Shown in pieces: positions 33,868 through 44,316 of a stretch of DNA of 64,000 nt (positions are counted from its first letter, which is position 1; every line of letters starts with the position of its first letter). The notes under the pieces are model-generated. The model was not told where the DNA came from. It worked only from the letters and a program-made list of their open reading frames with translations, and did not search any database. The translations under genes were made by a program, and so were the position numbers. Origin of the DNA: Lonicera japonica (lineage: Eukaryota > Streptophyta > Magnoliopsida > Dipsacales > Caprifoliaceae); the NCBI GenBank assembly GCA_021464415.1, contig CM038466.1, positions 54,900,613-54,964,612 of the forward strand. Reading direction: 5' to 3'.

Positions 33868-35051
33868 ATCCGCAGTTATGTTTGGGTGAGTTAAAACCCA
33901 CGAGAATTATCTTACAACTGGCTAATCGTTCTGTGACAGTTCTACAAGGAATAGTTGAAGACATTTTGGTTAAGGTTGATAACTTTGTCTATCCAGTAGA
34001 CTTTGTTGTTCTGGATACTCAACATATGGCCAACGTCGGTACCCAGATTCCCATCATTCTAGGAAGATCTTTCATTGCTACTAGCAATGCTATTATTTGT
34101 GTTAGGAACGGTGTCATGAAGCTCTCGTTCGAAAATATAACTCTTGATGTCAATATTTTCTCAATTTCTACACAACCTAATATTGAGAAAGATGATATTC
34201 GAGAAGCTAGTTACCTGGATACAGTCTTGGAGGAATACTTTGGTTTGTTGCAGTATGAGGATCCAGTTGAGTCAACCTTGACTCATTCTCTTTCTGATTT
34301 TGAAGCTTATTCTCCTATCGAGAATGAGATAAGTGAGGCAGTTTATGATCTTAATTCAAGCAAAGATGCTGAAGAGCCCGAAGCAGAGCAGGCTATGTGA
34401 ACTAAAATGTTTGAAGAACTGCCCCCGAGTAATTCTTTAGTCATCCCTTCTACTTTCAAAGCTCCCAAATTAGAACTTAATTCCCTATTCCAGGAGCTAA
34501 AGTATGCCTTCTTAGGAGAATCTGGGACTTATCTTGCCACAGTCTCAAGCAAGTTAAATTCCACTAAAGAATCTGAGCTCTTGAAAGTTCTTAAGCTACA
34601 TAAAGATGCGTTAGGATAGACCATAGCTGATCTGAAAAGTTTAAGCCCCGATATCTATACTCATAAGATATACATAGAAGAATATGCTAAGCCTTCTCGA
34701 TAGATGCAGATGAGGTTAAATCCCAACATGAAAGAAGTAGCCTACAAGGAAGTTCTTAAACTCTTAGATGTTGGTATCATTTACCCTATCTCTGATGGCA
34801 AATGGGTAAGACCTACTCAGGTTATACCTAAAAAATCTGGCATAACTTTTGTTCCTAATGTTGAAGGTGAGCTGGTTCCCACACGTGTTCCCATTGGATG
34901 GTTTAATGTATTAATTATCTCATGCTTAACTCTGTAACCCGGAAAGATCATTTTTCACTCCTATTTCTTGATCAGACTTTGGAGAGAGTGGCTGGTCATT
35001 ATTTATATTGCTTTCTAGATGATTACAATGGTTACATTCAAATAGAGATTG
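33868..35051 (+). pseudogene. Athila C protease and N-terminal reverse transcriptase
   Basis: 33882-34400 matches the protease-RT linker of A1 (GELKPTRI, QIPIILGRSFIATSNAI). 34407-34619 is the acidic linker before RT, and 34704-34937 holds the RT start (LNPNMKEVAYKEVLKLLD, then PKKSG). The frame continues with LERVAGH to IQIEI at 35051, where LTR B3 begins. The protease active site itself is upstream of the preserved part. Stops include TAG at 34617 and 34702. Confidence 0.87.
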
Positions 35052-36778
35052 TGATAAACACTTAATATTGTCATTCATACGCTCATTTTCGGAGTTGTTT
35101 GATGCGTTTATTTCTCTAAAACTACCCAGTTTGCCAACTTATTTCGCGATTAGTCTCATAGCACTTTTGTATTTAACAATGCTTGGAAAGGCACATTTTG
35201 TGTTTATTTTGGTGTCTTTAGATTTCAAGAAATATTGTATTTAATACAATAGTGAAATTTTCCATGGACAAAAGGAATCCAAGAAAGTAAGTCTCCATGT
35301 GATTAAAGAGCATCCAAGAAAGGAAGTCTCCATGTCCATGTGATTAAAGAAAGATAGTGGAATTGTCTATGTGAAAAAAGAGCATCCAAGATAGTGGAAT
35401 TCTCCACCAAAAATAATCAGCATTATTTAATTTTGGCATCCAACACAACTCTCCTATTTATAGTCTTCATTGTTGCTTTGGAGAGGAGATCTTAATTTTT
35501 ATATTACTTCTCATTTCTTAATTTATAGAGAGCTTGTAATAGTTTTTTCTAGAGAGAGAAATGGAGTTCACTTTGATAATTCTTGTCTCTACATTTATTA
35601 TGGAGTAAATTTCTTTGCTAAGGCTAAAAGATGAAATTTGCAATGCATTAATTATGTAAGTTCAATTTTCATTCCATTGTTAGTATTGTTAAATACTTTT
35701 TGAATCCTTCATCTTCTCCATTTTTTCAACCATTCATAAGCTAGTAAGATAATTTTCATATGATGATTTGACTTTGTATGCATTGTATACTTAGATCTCA
35801 AGCATTAATGAAGAGATGATACACTTGTGTATTTCTTACTAGCCTATGTCAATTCTTTCTTTGAATGAGATACTTTTCATTGCCAAGCATGATTAGTTTT
35901 TGAATATTCATGGAAACACCATAAATTTGGGATTTTAATCTTTTAATACTTTAATGATATGTTGAGTTCTTTCTACACTTTATGTGATTTTAAGACTCAT
36001 CATCTTCTTAGTTAAAGTATTGCCAAAGAGGATCTTTTAAATTTATGTCATAAACAACTTCATTAATCATTTTAAGGATTCAATTTGTATTTATCAAATA
36101 AGTCTATATAGGACGGTTTGACCTCCACCTAGACCTCCCAATCTTAGACAAATGAAATGTTATGATTTATCGAGCTAAACTCCTTGTAGTTGGCCATTTT
36201 CATAATCAAGTCATTTGCCTAGAGGAAACTAACAATGAGTTCTTAAATGCCTAGTTTAAATTTATGCTTTTTCTTTTTGTGTATTTTAAGTTTGAATCTT
36301 GGTTGATATTATATGGGAATGAGTTGCACTTGCTTCACACCCTTTGTCACAAGATAAAAATGAGAGATACACTTGTGTTGATATTTGCTTACACCCTTTC
36401 TTTATATGGCATTTATATGGGAATGGGTTGCTTTTGCTCCACACCCTTTTGCTTAGAAATGGGTAAAATATTCAACACTTAGGAATTGCATTGAGAACTT
36501 TGAATGAAATTGATTTTACTTAACTTTGCAAAACAAATGAATTCTATAATGCCTTAGCCTTTTCTCATCTATTATTACTTCATTTTAATTTTTATTGCAA
36601 GACTTTAAAATCAACAACTAAAATCAACCAATTAAATTCCCTTAACAAAACCTTGGACTCGTAATCACCACATCGTCTTTCCGACTATCCTTGTGGTTCG
36701 ACACTTGGACTTACCAAGTATTATAACTTGACAACCTGCACTTGGGTACCTAAGCACGGAAGTATTTTCAGCGCGTCA
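35052..36778 (+). repeat. Solo Athila-like LTR B3 (1727 bp) in the RT of element C, exact TSD GATTG
   Basis: It begins TGATAAACAC and ends GCGCGTCA, flanked by GATTG at 35047-35051 and 36779-36783. Removing the LTR and one copy restores the RT frame across the site. It aligns in inverse orientation with B1 and B2 over the PBS-proximal two thirds (AACCTTGGACTCGTAATCACC near 36650), but its first 400 bp differ and lack TGATCGATCA palindromes. CCTATTTATAG at about 35454 is a likely TATA box. Confidence 0.95.
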
Positions 36779-37932
36779 GATTGCTCCCGAAGATCAGGAG
36801 AAAATCACTTTCAATTGTCCTTTTAGTATATTTGCTTACAAGAGAATGCCCTTTGGCTTGTGCAATGCACCAGCAACCTTTCAAATGTGCATGATAAGTA
36901 TCTTTAGTGATATGGTGAAATTTTTTTTCAAAATTTTCATGGATGATTTCTCTTTTTTGGTAATTCTTTTGAAGATTGTTTGCAGAACCTGGAGAAAGTA
37001 TTGGTTCATTGTAAAGACAATAACCTTGTTCTAAATTAGGAAAAATGCCATTTGGTGGTTAGCCAAAGAATTGTTTTGGGTCATATTGTCTCAGCTAAAA
37101 GAATTTAAGTGGATAAGGCTAAAATTGACCTCATTGCTAATTTGCCACCTCCCAAATTTGTCAAAGAGGTTCGATCATTTCTAGGTCATGCTGGTTTCTA
37201 TAGCAGGTTTATCAAAGATTTCAGTTCTATCTCTTAACCTCTATGTAACCTTCTTGCTAAGGATGCACCATTTGAATGGATTTCGGCATGTCAAGAAACT
37301 TTCAACAAGCTCAAGAAAATGCTCACAACTGCACCCATTGTGCAACCACCTGATTGGAGCTTACGATTCGAGATTATGTGCGACGCCTGTGATTATGCCA
37401 TTAGAGTTGTCTTAAGTCAAAAGAAGGATAAGAAGCTCCATGTCATTTACTACGCTATCCGAACTTTAAATGATGCTCAGTTAAACTATTCCATGATTGA
37501 GAAAGAGTTGCTAACAATTGTTTTCGCTTTATATAAGTTTTGATCTTACCTTATTGGATCATCGATTGTCTGCTTTACTGATCACTTAGCAATTAAGTTT
37601 CTTCTTACGAAGAAAGATGCGAAAGCAAGATTAATTAGGTGGATCTTATTACTCCAAGAATTTGACTTGATTATCAAAGATAAGAAATGAGTAGAGAATG
37701 TGGTAGCTGATCACTTATCTAGGCTCATTAGCGAAGTTCGAGATACGGACGATTTACCTATTCAAGAAAATTTCTCAGATGAACAATTGATAGATGTTCG
37801 AAGTTTGCCATGGTATATAGATATTGTGAATTGTCTTGCCACATGAAAGATTCCTAATTGGCCTCATCAAGAATGAAATCGATTCTTTACTTTAGTAAAG
37901 AATTTTTATTTCGACGATCCGTACTTGTACAA
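36779..37932 (+). pseudogene. Athila C reverse transcriptase (C-terminal part) and RNase H
   Basis: It resumes with APEDQEK, then RMPFGLCNAPATFQMC and FMDDF (catalytic pair kept, about 36940). RNase H follows with EIMCDACDYAIRVVLSQ, EKELLTIVFALYKF and, after a TGA at about 37541, [11 protein letters not shown]. Many stops are present. It ends in FDDPYLY, where Cassandra was inserted. Confidence 0.87.
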
Positions 37933-38089
37933 TGTGACGCCCTGCGAGTGATGGAGTACTCCCTTGGATGGAGGAAAGGTAGCTCAAAGGGGGCATCCCA
38001 CATCGGAAGATGGGGAATCCTTGGAGACCCATATAAGTAAGAATTGGTTGCTAATTAAGTACGAGGCCTTTTGGGAGGCTCATTGGCTT

Positions 38090-38174
38090 CGGATCCCATG
38101 AGAACTCCGAAGTTAAGCGTGCTTGAACCAGAGCAATCACAGGATGGGTGACCCCCCTGGGAAGCTAGTCGTGA
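38090..38174 (+). ncRNA. 5S rRNA-like segment in Cassandra 5' LTR
   Basis: It matches the 3' two thirds of plant 5S rRNA, including the box A region (AAGTTAAGCGTGCTTG) and box C (AGGATGGGTGACC), the internal RNA polymerase III promoter. The first ~30 bases of 5S rRNA are replaced by other sequence and there is an extra C after the box C region. It is part of the transposon, not a ribosomal gene. Confidence 0.9.
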
Positions 38175-38506
38175 GCTCCCAAAAACAAAGCCGCGAGGGT
38201 AGACGTTCCGGGGCTGAGGCCCGGTTGGACGCTACCCAAAGCGGACAATATCGTACTGAGGTGGGACCGAGTCGTTACAAATGGTATCAGAGCGGACCCC
38301 GCCGAGTACGGTGTGTCGACGAGGACGTCGATTCCCTTGGGGGGAAGGATGTGACGCCCTGCGAGTGATGAAGTACTCCCTTGGGTGGAGGAAAGGTAGC
38401 TCAAAGGGGGCATCCCACATCGGAAGATGGGGGATCCTTGGAGACCCATATAAGTAAGAATTGGTCGCTAATTAAGTACGAGGCCTTTTAGGAGGCTCAT
38501 TGGCTT

Positions 38507-38589
38507 CGGATCCCATGAGAACTCCGAAGTTAAGCGTGCTTGGACCAGAGCAATCCCAGGATGGGTGACCACCTGGGAAGCTGGTCGTG
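38507..38589 (+). ncRNA. 5S rRNA-like segment in Cassandra 3' LTR
   Basis: This is the same 5S-derived block as in the 5' LTR and closer to canonical: CTTGGACC rather than CTTGAACC, and GGGTGACCACCTGGG without the extra base. Box A and box C are intact. Confidence 0.9.
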
Positions 38590-38700
38590 AGCTCCCAAAA
38601 ACAAAGCCGTGAGGGTAGACGTTCCAGGGTTGAGGCCCGGCTGGACGCTACCCAAAGCGGACAATATCGTACTGAGGTGGGACCGAGTCGTTACATACAA

Positions 38701-39570
38701 GTACTGTCCTGATAAGATATTCTGAAGATCTGTCATAATAGAGGAAGCTAAATCTATCATGTATGCAGGGGCTACTTTTCTTTCTACAAGACAGTTGACG
38801 AAATTCTGAAGTGTGGTTTCTACTGGCCTACTATTTTCAAGGATGTTAAAAATCACTGCAAAATGTGCTCTCGTTGTCATATGTTAAATGTCAATTCAAG
38901 AAAGAACATGATGCCTCTAACTAATATCATGTCAATTGAAATTTTTGAATGTTGGGGTATAGATTTCATGGGCCCATTTTCGCCTTCATTTGGGCACTAA
39001 TACATTTTTGTCGCTGTCGAATACGTGTCTAAATGGGTTGAAGCCATCCACACTAGAAATAATGATCATTTCATGGTCATTATATTCCTTAAACAGAATA
39101 ACCTTTCTAGGTTTGGCATGCCAAAAGTCATAATAAGTGATCAAGGCAGTCACTTTTGTAACAAACCATTAGAGAAATTAATAGGGTATTATGGAATGAA
39201 TCACCAAGTCTCTTTTACGTATCACCCAAAGACAAACGGGCAAGCTGAATTGGCCAATAGAGAGATCAAGAGAATCCTCGAGAAAATAGTGAATGTTAAT
39301 CGGAGAGATTGGTCTATTCGTTTGACAAATGCTTTATGGGTGTATCGGACCGCCTACAAGACGAGTTTAAATATGTCCCCTTATCGGTTGGTTTATGGTA
39401 AGGCATGTCATCTCCCTTTAGAGATTGAACATAAGGCATTCTGAGCTATCAAAGTTATGAACTTCAATCTTCGAGAGAATGGTAAAGAAAGGAGCTTGCA
39501 GCCGAATGAACTTGAAGAGTTACGCTATGATGCATATGATAATTCTAGAATTTTCAAGGAAAAGATGAAA
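38701..39570 (+). pseudogene. Athila C integrase
   Basis: It begins after Cassandra with KYCPD and the H-C-C zinc region in several frames. It continues with WGIDFMGPF (first Asp), [23 protein letters not shown] (second Asp), [15 protein letters not shown] (Glu) and [20 protein letters not shown]. The 39025-39444 stretch is the longest open part. A TGA at 39442 follows (KAF*AIKV). It stops after KEKMK near 39570 without the GPY/F-type end. Confidence 0.88.
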
Positions 39571-41248
39571 GGGAGGATTTATGAAGGGAGAGGAGAGGGA
39601 GGATTTATGTTTTCTTCTTTTTCTAGATTTAATTATAGATTACTTATTTGTTTAATTTGTATTATTTAATTAGTTTTTGTTACTAAAGGGGTGAGGTGTT
39701 AGTAATAAAAAAATAGGGTAAGTAGAGTGTTAGTGATATAGGTGTTGTTTGGGACAAAATAAATGTGTGTCAATATCACCGGCCATTTTATTTAATTCAT
39801 TCATAGTACTGAGAAACAACTAAAAACAAAAAAATTGTAATAACATATGCTCTATAAAATATAAACTAAGAGAATATGATAGACTAATTTTTGTTACATC
39901 ATTTTGACAAAAAAAAGAGGGTAAAATTGATTAATTTTATGACGGGTTTTTAAAATTTATTTTAGTTTTATGACCCTTAAGAAAGGCCAAAATCTCGTAC
40001 TGATTGGAATACTAAAAAACTTTTCACAATGTATAAAATTCTACATCTCATTGATTTGACAAGTCATTTACGTAATTGAAGAATTGACATTTCACATTCT
40101 TCAAGTATCCGTTCACCAAAAAAATATCTTAAAGTATGTTTTCATGTACCAAAAAAGTAAAATACTATATTTATTTTCTTATTTCAGTCCTTAAAGTTAT
40201 TTTCATCTCATTTTAATATTTAACGTTTGAGTTGCCTCTTACTTTCATATAATATTTGACTGCCCACCAATTTTTTGGATGGAATATCTATGTGCCACAT
40301 GAATTTTTAGTCCAAAAAATTAGCGAAAATTCAATTTTAAATAAAAGTGATGAGACACGATTCCACTTGCGAGTGCCAAAACGAAAGGAATGAAACTTTA
40401 AGGACCAAGTGAGAAAGCAAACTCCAAGGTGTAAAAAAAACAGATTACCGAAGTGAAGAAGCACTATTCAACTTATCATTTCACTTTTAAGAAGTATAAT
40501 TTGCAAAAAACTTGTCTACATTTAATAACTTTATCATCAACATTGCTTCTTCCTCGTTAGTCCTACCTTAATTTTCTTTTTGCGTTATGTAGTTTGAAAC
40601 TTTATCTTCCACTTGAACATGCGGACTCTTTTTTGGTGGTATCTTGACCCTCTTCAAAATTTGTTTGTGGGTTGAAAAACTTTCGGACACAATAAGGCTA
40701 GCAAGGTTCATTGTTATTTGACCCTTAATAAATTCGGGTGAGCCATTAAAAACTTTTAAATGTTTAAAAAATTAAAGGTTATTTTTAAATGTTACTAAAA
40801 CATTATGATTTATGACAATTTATCCCTACTTTTCTATTTTTAACAATTTTAGCTATTCATCTATCTTATTTCGATGGAAGAATAATACTTACCGAGTACT
40901 GGACAAGTTAACGTGGATTTTATATATTGTTGGTTTAATTAGTTTGTTGAATTAGATGTTTAATAGTTTAAGGTCTTTTTTATAAAATATAAATAATTGT
41001 TTTTGAATTAATTATATTTTTGTCCCATGAAGTTTGGCTTGAATCTCGCCTCGGTATCCAATCTTTCAATTTGCTCATTTTAGACTTCCATGTATAATTA
41101 ATTGACAAAGCTACTCTTACACCTTTTTATATACTCCATTTGTTTAAAAAAACATACTTTGACTTTTACTTTGCGGTACTTTATAAAGAAATAGTTAATT
41201 TCAACTAACTAATGGTCAATGACGTGAGTCATTTTGTTTTTAAAATAT
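39571..41248. other. AT-rich noncoding DNA, no feature recognised
   Basis: It starts with a short purine-rich direct repeat (GGGAGGATTTATG at 39574 and 39597). No frame, terminal repeat or known element is recognised in the rest. Confidence 0.5.
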
Positions 41249-41848
41249 CTAGAAATTAGGTAGAAAATCTTATTACACATTAATTTTTATCAAAAATTTT
41301 ATGAATAATATTTTTGAGAATGAAGGGCCTATTTTTAATTGGTGATTAGTGTAAGAGGCTATTTTGTTTTATATTTTAAATGAAGGTATTTGAATAAATT
41401 TAAATATTATTTAATTAATAAAAGCATGTTATATATTACCTAAATTAACCCCTTCTTATGAAATTTGCACAAAAAATATGGATTGAAAAGTTCATATTGC
41501 AGCAAAATCTGAACTGCAAAGTTCCCATTGTAGTAAAATATGGACTGCAATATGAACTTTGCACCAGAAATATGGTCTGCAAACTTTATGTTGCAGTAAA
41601 ATATGGACTGCAAGGTTCATATTGCAGTGAAATATGGACTGCAAGGTTCGTATTGCAGTCCATATTTTAATGCATATTAGTATTTTTTTAGTTTATTTTA
41701 AGGGTTGGGATGTCATTTTACAATGAAAAAAAAAACACATGTCATATTATTAATAAAATAAAAAACAAGCCCTTCATTTACAAAAAAAATTATTCCTTGA
41801 CTTTAGTGTGAAAATCTTTCTCTAATAAGACTTTTTTTTAATTGTCCA
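41249..41848. mobile_element. Mutator-type MITE, copy 1 (600 bp), 9-bp TSD
   Basis: It is flanked by TTAAAATAT at 41240-41248 and 41849-41857. Starting CTAGAAATTAGG and ending AATTGTCCA, it has imperfect inverted ends (AATTAGGTAGAA against AATTAAAAAAAA on the other strand). The middle (41470-41670) is an array of CTGCAAAGTTCATATTGCAG-like units in both orientations. It has no coding capacity; the ORF at 41458-41670 is translated repeat. Confidence 0.87.
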
Positions 41849-41857
41849 TTAAAATAT

Positions 41858-42197
41858 GATATATTGATTATGTCCCCAGAAAAAAATGACACAAATCAAT
41901 TTAAAATATTTCCAAAAAAAAGTGAGACTAATTTTTTGAGACATATATAGAGAATATCTTTTTGTGCCTGCTCTTTCAAATTGGCTTTTAGAAAAATATA
42001 TTCTCTCTCAAAAAGAGAAAAAAAAATCGTCAAGTACTAGCTACCTGCGAAGCTTGCCGTTCAATTTGTTGTATCATATCATATCATTCAAGACGTAGGA
42101 AAATTTAAGTATTTTTTTTATAAGAAACAAAAATGTTTTACAAAAATTGGTCGGGGAAAACTTAAATGTGCGTATTCTTTTAAAAATGAGGTATCGA
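41858..42197. other. AT-rich noncoding DNA, no feature recognised
   Basis: No gene or delimitable repeat is seen. Confidence 0.5.
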
Positions 42198-42350
42198 TTT
42201 TTTATTTTTATTTTTTAAATTAAGGGAGCTCTAAGTCTCTCCCTTAATCCTAGAAATAAAGGAAAACCCCCCACCCAACCTCATGAGTCGAACCCTTGAT
42301 CTCAAGATAAGGGTGGAGGTTGCCTACCACTGGGCCAACCCCTCTCCTCT
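42198..42350 (-). mobile_element. tRNA-derived SINE
   Basis: On the minus strand there is a box A-like TGGCCCAGTGGTAGG (42323-42337), then a box B-like GGTTCGACTC (42285-42294) about 28 bp downstream. A tRNA-unrelated body with GGGTGGGGGGTTTTCC follows, and it ends in an A-rich tail (42198-42220). The head reads GGGGTTGGCCCAGTGG. No clear flanking duplication was found. Confidence 0.72.
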
Positions 42351-43049
42351 ATTTGTAGGGCCAAGAACATAAATGTTTTACCAATCTTAAAATGACTCTC
42401 TTATCTGTTAGACATATTTAATAAGGTATACAGGTTGGGGTAAACTTACATGATATTTTGAGTGTTGCCCATTGGTGATCAATAAAACAAGTGATCTACA
42501 TATATAAGTGGCATCAACTAAATTATGGGTATATTAGTATTTAAAAGAATACGTACTTTAATATTTTAACAAGTGTTTTTAATGTATTAAAAATATTTTT
42601 ACAAAAATATGTATTATTAATTAAGCACGAGTAGAGAATTTTGTTAAGATTGTGAAATGAAAAAATTACCTTTCTCTTTCCAGAAATTACAAAAATGTTG
42701 CTAGTGCGAGCAATTGAATACAGGACACCATGAAAAAACTCATTTAACTACCACTTGGCTAGATGCAATTATACGTTTTCACCTGAAGAATTATTAGCTA
42801 TCATATTATATAAACTTAGACCGTACATCAAGGCTAGTACATGTAAATATCTAAGAAGTATAATTTAACAAATAGTCTAAATTTTAAAAAATTATGCTCA
42901 CAAATAATAAATAAATAAAGAAAAAAAAATTATGGTCAATGTTGCTTCTTCCGCGTTAGTTCCACCTTACTTTTCTTCCCTTGATTGTCTGCCTTTAAAA
43001 GGAGGAATATCAATCCCAATAATTTTGTAAACCAAAAGGAAAATAGCAA

Positions 43050-43927
43050 GGAATTTTCTCGCTAGGTCTGTGTCTGTGTTACTCATCATTTCAGTGACAA
43101 TAATTTTGGCAGCAACAACTAAATTATCAACCGCGGTAGTTCGGCCAGGACCCAACTGCCCATCAACATGCGGCAACCTCATCAACATCAGATTTCCATT
43201 TGGCACGAGCGAATAGTGCTACCTGGACTTCAATTTCCTCATTACTTGCAACACAACTTTCCAGCCCCCAAAGGCATTTTACCTGGAAGGGAATTTGCCG
43301 GTACTCAGCATATCGCACCAAGACAGCACAATGGGCATCCAGCTACCAGTCTCTCGCACTTGTTACGACTCTTCGGGCTACGAAATCAGGAACTGTCTCA
43401 GAGACCTATAGTAGCAAATTCCCATTATCTTACACGCGTAACAAGTTTATTGGCGTCGGGTGTGAAACTGTTGTGCTCTTCACCGTATCGCACTACGCCA
43501 TTGGCTGCTTAGCAGACTGCGATAGAGTTGAGAACGTACACAGAGAATGGGTCGTGCGTGGGAATCGGATGTTGCAAGAGCGAGATTCCAAGGGGAGTGA
43601 GGCGTTTCAGTAAGAAAATATGGTCCCTGGTGAACCACTCGAGAGTGCGCAGATTCAATCCGTGTAGCTATGCTTTTCTTGCCGACGAAGGGAGTTATAG
43701 GTTCAACTCATTAGACCTTCAGAATATGAGCAGCCACAATGAGTTCCCGGTAGTGCTTGATTGGGCTGTGGATGAAGTGACATGCACCGATGCAAAACGG
43801 AACAAATCCAGTTATGCGTGTCAATCGCGGAACAGAGTGTGTGTCGACTCAACCAACGGACGTGGATATAGTTGCAATTGCTCTCGGGGTTTTAGAGGGA
43901 ATCCTTATCTTGATGATGGTTGCCAAG
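43050..43927 (+). pseudogene. WAK-like exon 1: extracellular domain
   Basis: GUB_WAK-type motifs occur in more than one frame: NCPSTCGNLINIRFPFG (43153), NKFIGVGCET (43443), GSCVGIGCC (43543), WAVDEVTC (43763) and an EGF-like SRNRVCVDSTNGRGYSC ending DDGCQ. A TAG near 43212 (SE*CYLDF) and at least two frameshifts between 43400 and 43540 break it. The donor site CAAG-GTACT at 43928 looks intact. Confidence 0.85.
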
Positions 43928-44316
43928 GTACTATTCACATAGAAAACAAATACATATAGAAATACCCCAGATAATAGGATATAATGGCTAATGCTATTGG
44001 AAAAACAGTTTACACTAAAACCAAAGTAAATAATAAAATGGTGCATCATATTTTAAATCTTATATTGTTTTGGTATTTGTAAAAACTGTTTTGACAATAG
44101 TGTTATTCTAGGATAATAATTTTTTTAAGTGTCTTAAGATGTCAAAATATATTTATTTATAGAAAATTTGGTGTATTTTTTTTTAATATAAAATTATGGT
44201 TCATTGCACATGTGTTAAATTTATAACGCGTAAATGCTACTTTAGTTGAATTTTATTCTAGTTATATATACACGGAAATTTTAAGTTGTAGAAATGATGT
44301 TGGATAATTTTTTTTT

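Larger units (their letters stand above)
23194..33868 (-). repeat. Athila-like LTR B1, split into four pieces by later insertions
   Basis: The pieces are 23194-23231, 24888-25504, 31200-31847 and about 33554-33868. They join in order when A4, B2 and D, each with one target-site copy, are removed, and they align with the LTRs of B2 and B3 (motif AGTCCAAGTGTTGAACCACA near 24920). The start TGGCGCGACG corresponds to TGACGCGCC in B2. The last piece contains AGATCAATCT/AGATTGATCT palindromes (33756-33838). No TTTATCA end is found: the LTR stops where Athila C begins, so it is truncated. Confidence 0.85.
37933..38695 (+). mobile_element. Complete Cassandra-type TRIM retrotransposon with 5S rRNA sequence in its LTRs
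   Basis: The element is 763 bp: LTR 37933-38279 (347 bp), a 70-bp internal region, and LTR 38350-38695 (346 bp), flanked by TACAA at 37928-37932 and 38696-38700. Both LTRs run TGTGACGCCC to GTCGTTACA and differ at about 13 positions plus one indel (about 96% identical by eye). The internal region is a primer site TGGTATCAGAGC (38282-38293, initiator Met type) and a purine tract (38336-38349). No protein is encoded, so it depended on another element's enzymes. It is inserted in the integrase region of Athila C. Confidence 0.96.
33868..39570 (+). mobile_element. Athila C fragment, truncated at both ends
   Basis: This plus-strand Athila-like pol fragment runs from mid-protease to the integrase C-terminal region. 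It is interrupted by solo LTR B3 (35052-36778) and Cassandra (37933-38695). Neither LTRs, gag nor primer site were found. The left edge abuts LTR B1 and the right edge runs into unrelated AT-rich sequence after AYDNSRIFKEKMK. It carries many stops and frameshifts and is among the oldest elements here. Confidence 0.88.

Noticed and set aside
38090..38589. Tandem 5S rRNA genes
   Set aside because: Both segments lack the first part of 5S rRNA and lie in the LTRs of a TRIM element with its own primer site and target duplication.
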